The notes beneath the pieces were generated by a model. That model was not told where the DNA came from and did not search any database. It worked only from the letters and a program-made list of their open reading frames with translations. Positions 49,476 to 59,319 of a stretch of 64,000 nucleotides of DNA are shown here, piece after piece (the first letter of the stretch is position 1; every line of letters starts with the position of its first letter). Source of the stretch: Frankia sp. QA3 (GTDB lineage: Bacteria; Actinomycetota; Actinomycetes; Frankiales; Frankiaceae). The position numbers and the translations under genes were made by a program. The stretch lies in NCBI RefSeq assembly GCF_000262465.1, contig NZ_CM001489.1, positions 4,277,851 through 4,341,850 of the forward strand, given 5' to 3'.

Positions 49476-50831
49476 CTCACCATGACGCTCCGGACCAACG
49501 TGGTACTTGTGACCTTCCGGGCTCGTCCAGACGAAGTGTCCGGGTTTGACTTGGCACACCTTCCATCGCATCGCCGTGCTGGTCGTGGCGGAATCCGCGG
49601 CTCCGGGCGGCCGGTCCGCGGCGTGCTTGAGCCGGTGATGCCGCCGGCACTCCGGACCGAGGTTGCGTTCGTTCGTCTCGCCGCCTCGCCCATGCGGGCG
49701 GGTATGATCGAGATCGCAGGCGGTTGACGGCTTGTCGCAACCGGGAAAGATACACGTGGGGTTGCGGACCTGGACATGCCGGGCCAACGCGGCGGACGGG
49801 AATCGCCGATGGGCAACCTCCAACACCCGTCCCTCCGCCGGATCCGTGAGGATGCGCCGCCAGGTGCACCTGGGGTTGGCCGCCATCTCGCGGACGATCC
49901 CGGCGGGAATCGGCCCGTATCCCGGAATTTCGCCGGGTTTTTCTGACAAGCCCAACAGGCATTCCGCCGACACGATGACCTGCATCTCGAGATTGATGCG
50001 ATCACGGTCACGCCCCATGAGCAGGTCGTAGAGGACGTCGGCCCGACGCTGGTCGAGGTCACGCTCCTCCTTCGGCGCTCCAGCCTTCTTCGCCAGCCCG
50101 TCGATCCGGCGAAAGGCCGCCAACATGCGCTCCGCGGGGAGAAGCGCCGAGATGCGTCCCATCCCGTCGGCCTCGGCCTGCACCGTCACCCGACGTGCGT
50201 TCGCAGCCTTCCGGCGCCGACGTTCCGCACCCTGAGGGTCCACCCGGATGACCCGGCGCCGCACCGCTGCGGCGAAGGCGCTGTGGCTCGGGCGGCCGCC
50301 GCCGTTGCTCACCACCTCTCCGGCGACCTGGTCTGCCTGCTCGTCGGTGAGGTTCGCCGTCAGCCGCTCCAGCGCGCCCAGACGCTCCAGATCGATGGTT
50401 CCGAAGCTGAGGGCGTTGACCGCGGCGGGCATGCGACGAACCGCGCTCACCGCGAAGGCCAGGCGCCTGCCGCCCACTGCCGGCGACAGCTTCAGCTCTG
50501 CGGCCAGCTCATCCCCGGCGAACTCGTCGAAGGCCTGGTAGCGCTGTTCGCCCCCGTTAAGCTCGGGCGGCCGCAACCGTGCGAACCTCGCGCGGACGAC
50601 CAACCGTGCGGCCTCCCAGCGCGCGATCTCCTGCCCGATCTGTACGTCCAGCCGCAGACAATTGCGCGCGTCGAGATCATCCACCCGACGCGTGAACGGC
50701 GATTCCAGTATGCCGACGTCGTCACGCTCGCCCGCAGCCGTGACATCCGGACCCGGGGCACCGTCGTCCTTCGCCTCACTGGACCGTACGCCGGGGTGAT
50801 TCGCCTTCTCGAATTCAGAAAAAGAATACAC
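49470..50831 (-). CDS. DUF222 / HNH endonuclease domain protein (13E12-type)
   Basis: About 453 aa from GTG 50831 (weak AGGTGG upstream); the frame is open further to 51008. The N-terminal DUF222 region (RWEAARLVVRARFARL, AVNALSFGTIDLERLGALERLT, AVRRRVIRVDP) spans most of the protein. The C-terminal HNH nuclease has CIFPGCDKPSTACDLDHTRPHGRGG and RNLGPECRRHHRLKH, with all metal ligands present. These proteins are common multi-copy families in actinobacteria (13E12 repeat family in mycobacteria); biological role unknown, possibly mobile or defence-related. It is not accompanied by any other mobile gene here. Confidence 0.88.
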   Translation of the reverse strand: MYSFSEFEKANHPGVRSSEAKDDGAPGPDVTAAGERDDVGILESPFTRRVDDLDARNCLRLDVQIGQEIARWEAARLVVRARFARLRPPELNGGEQRYQAFDEFAGDELAAELKLSPAVGGRRLAFAVSAVRRMPAAVNALSFGTIDLERLGALERLTANLTDEQADQVAGEVVSNGGGRPSHSAFAAAVRRRVIRVDPQGAERRRRKAANARRVTVQAEADGMGRISALLPAERMLAAFRRIDGLAKKAGAPKEERDLDQRRADVLYDLLMGRDRDRINLEMQVIVSAECLLGLSEKPGEIPGYGPIPAGIVREMAANPRCTWRRILTDPAEGRVLEVAHRRFPSAALARHVQVRNPTCIFPGCDKPSTACDLDHTRPHGRGGETNERNLGPECRRHHRLKHAADRPPGAADSATTSTAMRWKVCQVKPGHFVWTSPEGHKYHVGPERHGED

Positions 50832-51280
50832 TGCGCCACCTGCCACGGGGAAATCGCCGGGAGGATCGGGCTCCGGGAACGAACATGCTCGACCCAAATT
50901 TCCACGATCGATGCTCAAGGGATCGATGACAGTCCATCGACTCGCACGTCGAACGCATGTTCGGAAGCATAGCTCACTCCAGCCATCTAAGCCAGGCTGG
51001 CTTCCCAAGCCTAAGCGAGCCCGGAAGGGCGCACGACCATAACCTCGAGAACATTCATCACCGACATTTGATCAACAACCGGCGCACGCCAGGATCGACC
51101 AAATGGCGACCACAGCCTCAAGAGGAATTGGAAAATCCGGTGGACAGTGGATCCGACGGGGAGGGTCGCCTATGCTCGCACCATCCCCCGTGGCAAAGGG
51201 CGGCCATCCGGCCGTTCTCCGGCCGGTAACACATCGACGGCAGCCGCTCCCCCGACGGCCGACCCCGGCCAAGGTCGGCC
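50832..51280. other. Region upstream of the HNH gene
   Basis: About 450 bp without a credible gene. Somewhat AT-rich around 51030-51080. AAGCCA-GGC-TGGCTT near 50992-51006 is a short inverted repeat. It probably holds the HNH promoter and the 3' end of the lpdA-like transcript. Confidence 0.4.
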
Positions 51281-52762
51281 TCACACGGGGTTGTCGAAAC
51301 CTGCAAAGAAGTCCCGAGGCCGCAGAACCCGGGCAGCCTCCGTGATCGAGCCGGACAACGAGGGATAGATGGAGAAGGTATGCGCGATCTGATCGACGGT
51401 AAGACCATGTTCGACCGCGAGCGACACAGAAAGGATGAGCTCCGACGCGCGCGGGGCGACGATGACGCCGCCAAGAACACTGCCGCTGCCGGGGCGGCAG
51501 AACAGTTTGACGAAACCGTCCTCGATCCCCATCATCTTCGCCCGAGGATTACGCGACAGTGGAACGGTGGTCACCTCTGCCGCGACGGCACCCGTGTCCT
51601 TCATCACCTGGGTGACTCCGACCGTGGCGATTTCCGGTTCGGTGAAGATGTTGGACGACACGGTCCCGAGTCGCAGCGGGCTCACCGCCTCCCCGAGAGC
51701 GTGCCACATCGCTATCCGGCCCTGCATCGCGGCGACCGACGCGAGCGGCAGAACGCCGGTGCAGTCGCCGGCCGCGTACACGCCCGGTACGGAGGTGCGC
51801 GACATCCGATCCACGTTCACGTGCCCCCCGGGACCGAGACGGACGCCGACGTCGGTCAGGCCGAGCCCCTTCGTGCGGGGAACAGAGCCGACCGCCATCA
51901 GGGCATGACTCCCCGTCACTGTACGACCGTCGGTGAGCTCGACGATCACGCCATCGCCGATGCGGCGGACCGAGGCGGCGCGCGAGCGATTGAGCACCTC
52001 GATGCCCCGCCGTACGAACACATCCTCGATGACCCGGGCGGCATCCGGGTCCTCGCCGGGCAGGACCCGTTCACGGGACGAGACGAGGGTGACCTCGGCG
52101 CCCATCGCCCGGTAGGCGCTGGCGAACTCGGCGCCGGTGACGCCGGAGCCGACGACGACCAGATGCTCCGGAATCTCCTTGAGATCGTAGAGATGGCGCC
52201 AGGTAAGTATGCGTTCGCCATCCGGGCGGGCGGTCGGAAGATCCCGCGGACTCGCCCCCGTCGCGATGAGAATCACGTCACCCACGAAGGTCTCGCCGGT
52301 GTTCGTCTCGATTGCATGCGGCCCGACCAGCCGACCCGACGCGTGTACCACCTCGACCTTCTCCCGTTCGAGGCGGTGTTCGATGTCCAGGGACTGCGCC
52401 TTCGCGAGCTCCCGGACCCGTTCGTACACCTGTTCCGGATCGACGCTGACGACCTCGGGCGGCGTGAGCGGGGGAACAGCCGAGTCCAGACCGCTACGCA
52501 TGCCCCAAGCCACCGCGGGCAGCACCGGTTCGGTCGCCGAACCAAGCCCATGCGGGCGGATACCGAGCCCCGGAGCCAGTGCGAGATTGGTCATAGTCTC
52601 CGAGGTCGCGATCAGCGTCTTGGAAGGAACACAGTCGGTGAGCACACAGGCGCCGCCGATCCCATCCGAGTCGATGACCGTGACCGTCGCGCCCAGCGAC
52701 GCTGCCACGAGCGCCGATTCATAGCCACCAGGCCCTCCACCGAGAATGACGATGCGCGTCAC
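51281..52762 (-). CDS. NAD(P)H-quinone dehydrogenase / LpdA-like flavoprotein
   Basis: Protein of 493 aa, GTG 52762 after GGGAGGG. Class I pyridine-nucleotide disulfide oxidoreductase fold: FAD motif VILGGGPGGYESALVAA, GGACVLTDCVPSKTL, NAD motif VVVGSGVTGAEFASAY, and AAGDCTGVLPLASVAAMQG. The usual redox Cys pair C-(V)-x-x-x-x-C is here GGACVLTDCVPSK. The C-terminal dimer domain lacks the conserved His-Glu of true lipoamide dehydrogenases as far as I can see. Length and motifs match mycobacterial LpdA (Rv3303c), a quinone reductase. Divergent from the next gene. Confidence 0.9.
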   Translation of the reverse strand: MTRIVILGGGPGGYESALVAASLGATVTVIDSDGIGGACVLTDCVPSKTLIATSETMTNLALAPGLGIRPHGLGSATEPVLPAVAWGMRSGLDSAVPPLTPPEVVSVDPEQVYERVRELAKAQSLDIEHRLEREKVEVVHASGRLVGPHAIETNTGETFVGDVILIATGASPRDLPTARPDGERILTWRHLYDLKEIPEHLVVVGSGVTGAEFASAYRAMGAEVTLVSSRERVLPGEDPDAARVIEDVFVRRGIEVLNRSRAASVRRIGDGVIVELTDGRTVTGSHALMAVGSVPRTKGLGLTDVGVRLGPGGHVNVDRMSRTSVPGVYAAGDCTGVLPLASVAAMQGRIAMWHALGEAVSPLRLGTVSSNIFTEPEIATVGVTQVMKDTGAVAAEVTTVPLSRNPRAKMMGIEDGFVKLFCRPGSGSVLGGVIVAPRASELILSVSLAVEHGLTVDQIAHTFSIYPSLSGSITEAARVLRPRDFFAGFDNPV

Positions 52763-52953
52763 GTGCCCTCCCGATCTGACATCTCTTCCTTTCATCTTCC
52801 CCCGCCCCGACGGCTGCGCTCCTCCCGGTGCGGAGAGCTCCGTAGGATCGCAGGCGGAAGCCGACATGCACGAAGTCGCCCAAGTCACCTTTCTTCCGAG
52901 TTCGAAACGGAAATAGCAGCTATAGCCACGCACCGTCACCCCGAGAGACGACG

Positions 52954-53394
52954 ATGACCTTGTACGCGGCGTACGCCGGCAACCTCGACCCGGCGCAGAT
53001 GAAGGAACGGGCCCCCCACTCGCCCGTCATCGGCACTGGATGGATCAACGGCTGGCGTCTGACCTTCGGCGGTGAGAACGTCGGCTGGGACGGGGCGCTG
53101 GCGACGATCGTCGAGTCACCTGGCAACCATGCGTACGTGCTGCTGTACGACCTCGACCGCTATGACCTGGAGCGGCTCGATGTGTGGGAGGGCGCGGACA
53201 CCGGTCTGTACACCCGCATCCGCGTCAGGGTCTACACGCTCGACGGCGAGGCCCTCGCCTGGACCTACGTACTCAACTCCTACGAGGGCGGCCTGCCCTC
53301 CCGGTGGTACCTCGACATGATCGCCGACTCCGCCGAGAAGGCGGGGGCACCCGCCGACTACGTCAAGGAGCTCCGCTCTCGGCCAACTGCGTAG
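52954..53394 (+). CDS. Gamma-glutamylcyclotransferase-like (AIG2) protein
   Basis: Protein of 146 aa, ATG after GAGAGACG. Starts TLYAAYAGNLDPAQMKERAP, the substrate-binding loop of the GGCT fold (canonical YFAYGSNL replaced by YAAYAGNL). The glutamate-bearing ERLDVWEGADTGLYTRI is the usual catalytic segment. Members cleave gamma-glutamyl amines to 5-oxoproline. It lies beside a peptidase and a Glu-Cys-ligase-like enzyme, which is suggestive for gamma-glutamyl metabolism, but the strands are not one operon. Confidence 0.85.
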   Translation: MTLYAAYAGNLDPAQMKERAPHSPVIGTGWINGWRLTFGGENVGWDGALATIVESPGNHAYVLLYDLDRYDLERLDVWEGADTGLYTRIRVRVYTLDGEALAWTYVLNSYEGGLPSRWYLDMIADSAEKAGAPADYVKELRSRPTA

Positions 53395-53473
53395 CCGGCT
53401 CCTGCACCCGCTCATGACGTCGACTCCTGTCGGTTGGTCGAGGAAGGAAGCGGGGACGGCGACGGGAACGGCG

Positions 53474-54691
53474 TCAGAGACTGGCCGGGGTGCGGCGTAG
53501 CAGATCCAGAGCGGTGCCGGCGAGCAGCCGCACCCCGATCCCGATTGCGCGCTCGTCGACGTCGAAGGCGCCCTGGTGGAGATCGTAGGTGGGACCCCCG
53601 GGAACACGGGTACCCAACCGTGCCAGCGCGCCGGGCACGTGGTTGAGAAACCAGCCGAAATCCTCCCCGCCGAGCGACTGCGCCACCGTGGTGGACGCGC
53701 CGTGGCCGAGGGCGCGGTCGACGACACTCTGGAAGACGTCGACGACCTCCGCGCTGTTGACGACGGGAGGAACGCCGCGCCGGTAGTCGACCACGATCTG
53801 CGCGCCGTAGGGAGCGATGATCTGCTCGGCGACCCGAGTCACAAGGGCGGGGACGGACTCCCAGGTCTCCCTGGACAGGGTGCGGATGGTGCCGCGCAGC
53901 TGCCCGGTGCGCGGAATGGCGTTGGCGACGGTGCCGGCCTGTACCTGGCCCCAGACGAGAGACAGCGCCGACCGTGGATCGACCAGCCGGCCGAGCGCGG
54001 CTGGCATGTCGGCGGCCAACCGGACAATGGCGTACACCAGGTCGACCGTGTTCTGCGGTCGCGAGGTATGGCCGCCCGGCCCCGCCATCGTGATCTCGAT
54101 AGCGTCGGCCGCGGAGGTGATCGGCCCGGTCCGCAGGCCGATGGTGCCCGCGTCGAGCGCTGGATCGCAGTGCACGGCGATCGCCGCCGAGGCCGGCTTC
54201 AACACGCCGGCGTCGATCACGTCCAGCGCCCCGCCGGGCATGAGCTCCTCGGCCGGTTGGAAGACAAGACGCACGGTGCCCGGCAGGGCGGCCGTGCGCG
54301 CGTACTCGGCGAGGGCCAGACCGACGCCCAGCACCACCGTGGTGTGCACGTCATGCCCGCAGGCGTGCGCCACCCCGGGCACCGTCGAGCGGTACGCAAC
54401 GTCCTTGACGTCCGGCAGCGGCAGCGCGTCCATGTCGGCCCGGACGACCACCACCGGGGCCGCCGGATCACGGTCCGCCCCGACCCCGATGTCACACCAC
54501 AGGCCGGGTACGTCCGGCAACCGCTGCGGGGACAGCCCCGCGGCCCGCAGCCTCGCCTCCACCTGTCCGGCCGTGCGCCGTTCCTGGCGGCCGAGCTCGG
54601 GATGCGCGTGCAGGTCGCGGCGCAACGCGACCAGCTCGGATTCGTGCGCGGTCACCCATCCGGCGACCGCCGCGGTCTCGTTGGCCTCCAT
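53474..54691 (-). CDS. M20 family amidohydrolase (zinc metallopeptidase-like)
   Basis: Protein of 405 aa from ATG 54691; TTG 54790, overlapping the upstream stop, is an alternative that adds a low-complexity N-terminus. Catalytic-domain motifs: LRRDLHAHPELGRQE, MDALPLPD, HACGHDVHTTV (metal ligands), FQPAEEL (base and ligand), GPGGHTSRP (dimer domain). IPRTGQLRGTIR and GGEDFGWF complete the amidohydrolase/carboxypeptidase fold. Hydrolyses N-acyl amino acids or amides; substrate not defined. The YbdK-like gene is immediately upstream. Confidence 0.9.
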   Translation of the reverse strand: MEANETAAVAGWVTAHESELVALRRDLHAHPELGRQERRTAGQVEARLRAAGLSPQRLPDVPGLWCDIGVGADRDPAAPVVVVRADMDALPLPDVKDVAYRSTVPGVAHACGHDVHTTVVLGVGLALAEYARTAALPGTVRLVFQPAEELMPGGALDVIDAGVLKPASAAIAVHCDPALDAGTIGLRTGPITSAADAIEITMAGPGGHTSRPQNTVDLVYAIVRLAADMPAALGRLVDPRSALSLVWGQVQAGTVANAIPRTGQLRGTIRTLSRETWESVPALVTRVAEQIIAPYGAQIVVDYRRGVPPVVNSAEVVDVFQSVVDRALGHGASTTVAQSLGGEDFGWFLNHVPGALARLGTRVPGGPTYDLHQGAFDVDERAIGIGVRLLAGTALDLLRRTPASL

Positions 54692-54779
54692 CTGCCGGCC
54701 GGGCTCCTCCCTGCGGGCGTCCCGCGGGCCTTGACGCGCGCGGTTGCGGATATCGGGCCGTGTGGCCCCGCCGACGCAC

Positions 54780-55928
54780 CTATTGATCAACGACCGGACG
54801 GCCGGTATTCATCTCTTCCAGCAGGGTATCGACGACCCGGGTGAGATCTCCATCGGCCCGCCGGGCTGCCGCCCGCTGCCGGGTGTAGCTCGCGCCGGTC
54901 TCGAGAATCACCAGGACGTCGGCAAGCTGCTCCGCGCAGTCGAGCCGGTGGGCGACCGGGAGCAGGTCCTCCACGAGGTCCACGAGGTCGTCACGGACCG
55001 ACCGCACCCCACCGCGATCGTTGACCATGATCTGGGCCTCGAGGCCGTATCGGGCCGCCCGCCACTTGTTCTCCTGCACCAGCCACCGCTGCGGCGTCGG
55101 GAGCCGGTACCCGCGGTCGATCTGGGTGTTCATCCGGTCGACGAGGCACTGCGCGAGGGCGGCGACCGCGCCGACCTCCATCAGCGTGGGCAGCCCGTCA
55201 CAGATCCGCAGTTCCACGGTGCCGAAGTTGGGATGCGGCCGGATGTCCCACCAGACCTCGCGGATCGTCTCGATCGTCCCGGAGGTGATGAGCGTCTCCA
55301 TGAAGGACTCGAAGCGCGGCCAGTCCTCCAGTGGGTAAGGCAGGCCCGCGGTGGGCAGGCTCGCGAACACCTGGGAGCGCGACGAGGCCAGGCCCGTGTC
55401 CCCACCCAGCCAGAACGGCGACGACGCGGACAGGGCGAGAAAGTGCGGGATGTGTGCCATCAGGGCGTTCATGATCGGCATGGCCTTGTCCGGGGAACGG
55501 ACCCCGACATGCACGTGGACGCCGAAGATGAGCAGCCGGCGGGCCAGCCACTGCATCTGGCTGACCAGCCGCGAGTACCGGTTGTCGTCGGTGATGCGCT
55601 GCCCGGCGTAGTCACTGATGGGGTGGGTGCCGCTGCACATCAGACCGACCCCGCGCCGCTCCGCCAGATCGCGCAGCAGCGACACGGTGCCGGCCAGGTC
55701 GGCGGTCGCCTCCCCCACCGATCCGCAGACTCCGGTGATGACCTCGACGGTCGATTCGAACAGCTCGTGCTTCGCCTTCGCGGCCTCCCGCTCGCCGATC
55801 TTCGCGCGCAGCTCATCCAGGATGGCGGTGGCCTCGCCGCGCAGCTCGCGGGACTGTTGGTCGACGAGCTGCAGTTCCCACTCGATTCCGAGACTGGAGC
55901 TCGTCGACGACGAGAAGGGGATCTGCAC
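54780..55928 (-). CDS. Carboxylate-amine ligase, YbdK family
   Basis: Protein of 382 aa, ATG, full length. Glutamate-cysteine ligase 2 fold: N-terminal LGIEWELQLVDQQSRELRG, HELFESTVEVITG (metal-binding acidic residues), SGTHPISDY, then FGVHVHVGVRSPDKAMPIMN, SSPFWLG, RPHPNFGTVELRICD. YbdK enzymes have weak gamma-glutamate-cysteine ligase activity; actinobacterial copies may make other amide-linked metabolites. Its 3' end abuts the M20 amidohydrolase, giving a possible ligase/hydrolase pair. Confidence 0.92.
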   Translation of the reverse strand: MQIPFSSSTSSSLGIEWELQLVDQQSRELRGEATAILDELRAKIGEREAAKAKHELFESTVEVITGVCGSVGEATADLAGTVSLLRDLAERRGVGLMCSGTHPISDYAGQRITDDNRYSRLVSQMQWLARRLLIFGVHVHVGVRSPDKAMPIMNALMAHIPHFLALSASSPFWLGGDTGLASSRSQVFASLPTAGLPYPLEDWPRFESFMETLITSGTIETIREVWWDIRPHPNFGTVELRICDGLPTLMEVGAVAALAQCLVDRMNTQIDRGYRLPTPQRWLVQENKWRAARYGLEAQIMVNDRGGVRSVRDDLVDLVEDLLPVAHRLDCAEQLADVLVILETGASYTRQRAAARRADGDLTRVVDTLLEEMNTGRPVVDQ

Positions 55929-56107
55929 CTGGGCTCCTCGGATCGGGGCCGATGCCGGCGTCGGGCAGCCGTCACCGTTCCGCTCGGCTCACGGACAGCA
56001 GGAGCTGAGTACCCATTCGAGCTGTTCCTACCCACCGGTTCCCACCCGGAGGAGGACCCACCCTTTCCCGCCAGCTCCTACCTCACCGCCAGCTGCCCGG
56101 TCAACAG

Positions 56108-57961
56108 CTATCCGGCCGCCTGAGCACCCGCCGGACCCGAGCTAACCGCCGGGGCCGGCGGGGCAATCACCCGTACACCCAGTTCACGAAGCTGACGGTC
56201 GGTTACCGGGGTAGGGGCTCCGGTCAGCGGGTCGAGACCGGACTGGGTCTTCGGGAAGGCGATGACCTCGCGGATGTTCTCCTCACCCGCCAGGATGGCG
56301 ACCAGCCGGTCGATACCGACCGCGAAACCGCCGTGCGGCGGCGCGCCGTAGCCGAACGGGGTGAGGAAGAAGCCGAACCGTGCGTTCGCTTCCTCGGGCG
56401 TGATCCCGAGCAGGCCGAAGATGCGCTGCTGCAGGGCGCTCTCGTGGATCCGAATCGAACCGGACCCGAGCTCCCAGCCGTTGAGCACCAGGTCGTAGGC
56501 GCGGCTGCGCACCGCGAGCGGTTCGGTCTCGAGTTTGGCGATGTCGTCGGGATGCGGCCGGGTGAAGGGGTGGTGCCCGGGCTTCGGCCGTCCGGTGGCC
56601 GGGTCGATGCCGACGAACAGCGGGAAGTCCACCACCCACACGAACCGCAACGGTCCCCGGCCGGCCGGCGGGCGGCCGAGGTCGTTGCGCAGCTGTCCTA
56701 GCACCTCGCAGGTGGTGGTCCACTCGTCGGCGACCAGCAGCAGCAGGTCGCCCTCGACGGCGCCCGTGGCGGCGACGATCCCGGCGAGCTCCTCATCCGA
56801 GAGGAACTTCTTCACCGGCGACTCCAGCTCAGCGCCGGCGCCCACCCGCATCCACACCAGGCCCTTGGCGCCCAGCGACTTGGCCCGCGCCGTGAGATCG
56901 TCCAACCGGCGCCGGTTGTGGGCGGCCGAGCCGCCGGGCACCCGGATGCCCTTGATCGCCTCAGCCCCGGCGAACGCCTTGAAGCCGCTGCCGGCGAAGA
57001 TCTCGGTGAGCTCGACGAGTTCCAGGCCGAACCGCAGGTCCGGCTTGTCGACGCCGAAGCGGTTCATCGACTCGTGCCAGGTGATCCGTTCGATCGGCGG
57101 CACGGGTTCGGTCGTCACCGCCCGCGCCGCGGCAAGCACCGCGGCGGAGATCACATCGAGCACGTCGTCCTGGTCGACGAAGCTCATCTCAAGGTCGAGC
57201 TGGGTGAACTCGTACTGCCGGTCGGCGCGCAGGTCCTCGTCGCGCAGGCAGCGCGCGAACTGGAAGTAGCGGTCGGTCCCGCCGACCATGAGCAGCTGCT
57301 TGAACAGCTGCGGCGACTGAGGCAGGGCGTAGAAGCTCCCCGGGAACTGCCGGGACGGGACGATGAACTCCCGGGCCCCCTCCGGCGTCGACGGCATCAG
57401 CAGCGGCGTCTCCACCTCGACGAAGTCGAGCGGCGCCAGGGCGGCGCGCATCGCGCCGAGCACCGCGGAGCGGGCCCGCAGGTTGCGCTGCATCCGCTCC
57501 CGGCGCAGGTCGAGGTAGCGGTAGGCCAGCCGGGTGGACTCGTCGACGGCGTCGGCCCGGTCGTCGAGGGGGAACGGCGGCGGGGTGGCGACCGACAGGA
57601 CCTCGACCGCGCAGTCGCGCAGCTCGACCTCGCCGGTCGCCAGGGCCGGGTTCGCCGTACCCTCCGGCCGGATGGCGACCGTACCGGTGACGCGCAGCAC
57701 GTACTCGGAGCGGACGTCGACCGATCCGTCGACGACGACCTGGAGGAGGCCGGAGTGGTCCCGCAGGTCGACGAAGGTCAGTGACTGCCCGTGCTGGCGG
57801 CGGTGCGCCACCCAGCCGCACACGGACACGGTCCGGCCGACATGATCCGCCCGCAGGTCGGCGCACAGGTGGGTGCGCATGGCCGTGCGCTGCCCGCTCG
57901 CCGCGGAGACCCCCGGGCCCGGGATCGGTAGCTCGCCGGTGGCCGGCTGGGTTGTAGTCAT
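56108..57961 (-). CDS. aspS: Aspartyl-tRNA synthetase
   Basis: Protein of 617 aa. OB-fold anticodon domain (VSVCGWVAHRRQHGQSLTFVDLRD), class II motif 2 FQFARCLRDEDLRADR, QLDLEMSFVD, motif 3 GFAVGIDRLVAILAG near the C-terminus, with a bacterial GAD-type insert (about 300-420). Bacterial-type AspRS, probably the non-discriminating form if AsnRS is absent, which cannot be decided here. ATG at 57961; ATG 57880 is an alternative. Essential translation enzyme. Confidence 0.95.
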   Translation of the reverse strand: MTTTQPATGELPIPGPGVSAASGQRTAMRTHLCADLRADHVGRTVSVCGWVAHRRQHGQSLTFVDLRDHSGLLQVVVDGSVDVRSEYVLRVTGTVAIRPEGTANPALATGEVELRDCAVEVLSVATPPPFPLDDRADAVDESTRLAYRYLDLRRERMQRNLRARSAVLGAMRAALAPLDFVEVETPLLMPSTPEGAREFIVPSRQFPGSFYALPQSPQLFKQLLMVGGTDRYFQFARCLRDEDLRADRQYEFTQLDLEMSFVDQDDVLDVISAAVLAAARAVTTEPVPPIERITWHESMNRFGVDKPDLRFGLELVELTEIFAGSGFKAFAGAEAIKGIRVPGGSAAHNRRRLDDLTARAKSLGAKGLVWMRVGAGAELESPVKKFLSDEELAGIVAATGAVEGDLLLLVADEWTTTCEVLGQLRNDLGRPPAGRGPLRFVWVVDFPLFVGIDPATGRPKPGHHPFTRPHPDDIAKLETEPLAVRSRAYDLVLNGWELGSGSIRIHESALQQRIFGLLGITPEEANARFGFFLTPFGYGAPPHGGFAVGIDRLVAILAGEENIREVIAFPKTQSGLDPLTGAPTPVTDRQLRELGVRVIAPPAPAVSSGPAGAQAAG

Positions 57962-58093
57962 CGGTCCGTTGTTCCCATCGCTGTCCGGTTCGGCCCACCG
58001 GGCGCGGTGTCACGCCTGTGCTGTGGCGACATCGTCACGCCCGCCGCGGGATCCCGCCCCGACCCTATCGGCCGGTGCGCCGGGACGGTCCGG

Positions 58094-58426
58094 TCAGGCC
58101 GGCGCGCCCCACGACGTCAGGTCGTGCACGCACGCGAGAAGACGATCCCAGTCGTCCAGCAGATCGTCGGGAACGCTGTGGTAGCGACGAACCGTCACGG
58201 TGCGTCCGCCCGCCTGGTAGGTGAACGGACGGCTGCCCCGCGCCGCCCAGTCCCCCGGAACATCCTCGGCGACGCGCAGGTAGAGGGTGTCCATCACCAT
58301 GGCGAACTGGCGGCCATCCCGGCGCAGGGCCCACCCGCCGAAGTAACGGTGCAGGCTGACGCCGCCGGGCGGCGCAAGCTGGTCGACGACGAACTCGGCG
58401 AGCTCGCGCGAGCCGCTGCCGCTCAT
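58094..58426 (-). CDS. TfoX N-terminal domain protein
   Basis: Protein of 110 aa whose ATG overlaps the stop of the upstream DJ-1 gene. SLHRYFGGWALRRDGRQFAMVM with DTLYLRV matches the TfoX_N domain of competence-regulator-like and stand-alone small proteins. QAGGRTVTVRRYHSVPDDLLDDWDRLL follows. Function of stand-alone copies is unknown. Confidence 0.85.
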   Translation of the reverse strand: MSGSGSRELAEFVVDQLAPPGGVSLHRYFGGWALRRDGRQFAMVMDTLYLRVAEDVPGDWAARGSRPFTYQAGGRTVTVRRYHSVPDDLLDDWDRLLACVHDLTSWGAPA

Positions 58427-59133
58427 CCGCGGGGCGCGGCTGCCGAGCGCAACGCGTCGAGGAACGCCCGCGCGACCGCTTCCGAGGAGGCGGGGTTCTG
58501 CCCGGTGACGAGCAGGCCGTCGCGGACCGTGTGCGGGGCGAAGGGTGCGCCCGCCTCGTAGCGTGCCCCGGCGTCCCGCAGGCGCCGTTCGAGCGAGAAC
58601 GGCACCAACGGGGTGGCGCCCACGAGCTCCTCCTCGGCGTCGCTGAACGCGGCGAGGGCCCGCCCGGCGACGAGCGCCGTGCCGGCGACGGAAGCGTCGA
58701 GCAGGCCGGCCGCGCCGTGGCAGACGGCACCCACCACCCCGCCGCGGGTCGCGATCAGCTCGATCAACGCCGTCAACGGCGCGTTCCCGGGGAAGTCCCA
58801 CATGGTGCCGTGGCCGCCGGCCAGGAACACACCGTCCCACTGGCCGGACACGACCGCCGGCGCGTCGAGCCGCGGGGTGTCGTCGAGGGCGCCCGCGGCG
58901 GCCGGGTCGGCGAGGAACTCCTCGACGGCCGAGGTCCTCGCCTGCGGCGCCAGGCTGGCCGGGTCCGTCGGCGGCCGGCCACCCGCCGGCGAGGCCAGCC
59001 GGACGTCGACGCCGCCGGCCCGCAGGACCTGGTAGGGCGCGGCCAGTTCCTCGAACCAGAAGCCCGTGGCGCGGTCGGTGTCGCCGAAGCGGTCATGCGA
59101 GGTGAGCACGATCAGAACAGAGGGGGTGACCAT
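58423..59133 (-). CDS. DJ-1/PfpI family class I glutamine amidotransferase-like protein
   Basis: Protein of 236 aa; ATG 59133 after GGGAGAA (the open frame extends further upstream without a good site). PSVLIVLTSHDRFGDTDRATGFW at the N-terminus; the nucleophile elbow AVCHGAAGLL with catalytic Cys; VFLAGGHGTMWDF. Length and motifs fit Hsp31/glyoxalase III-like proteins that act on methylglyoxal or protect proteins. Middle gene of a TetR - DJ-1 - TfoX operon. Confidence 0.9.
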   Translation of the reverse strand: MVTPSVLIVLTSHDRFGDTDRATGFWFEELAAPYQVLRAGGVDVRLASPAGGRPPTDPASLAPQARTSAVEEFLADPAAAGALDDTPRLDAPAVVSGQWDGVFLAGGHGTMWDFPGNAPLTALIELIATRGGVVGAVCHGAAGLLDASVAGTALVAGRALAAFSDAEEELVGATPLVPFSLERRLRDAGARYEAGAPFAPHTVRDGLLVTGQNPASSEAVARAFLDALRSAAAPRG

Positions 59134-59319
59134 GAGGTTCTCCCGACAGGATGCAGCCGAAAAACAGAAAGAAACTAATAAATTACATAGAGTATTGATA
59201 TGACTGCGCGACAGGCCACCGGCTGTCCACCGGTTGATCCGTTGCTCACCAGACGCGCGCCACCAGCCGCCGCGCCAGGACCGCACCGGCCGTCGCGCCG
59301 ACCGGTGCCGCGCGATCTT

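Noticed and set aside
49470..51008. HNH gene as part of a mobile element or restriction system
   Set aside because: No transposase, methyltransferase, repeats or base-composition break next to it; treated as a stand-alone DUF222/HNH protein.
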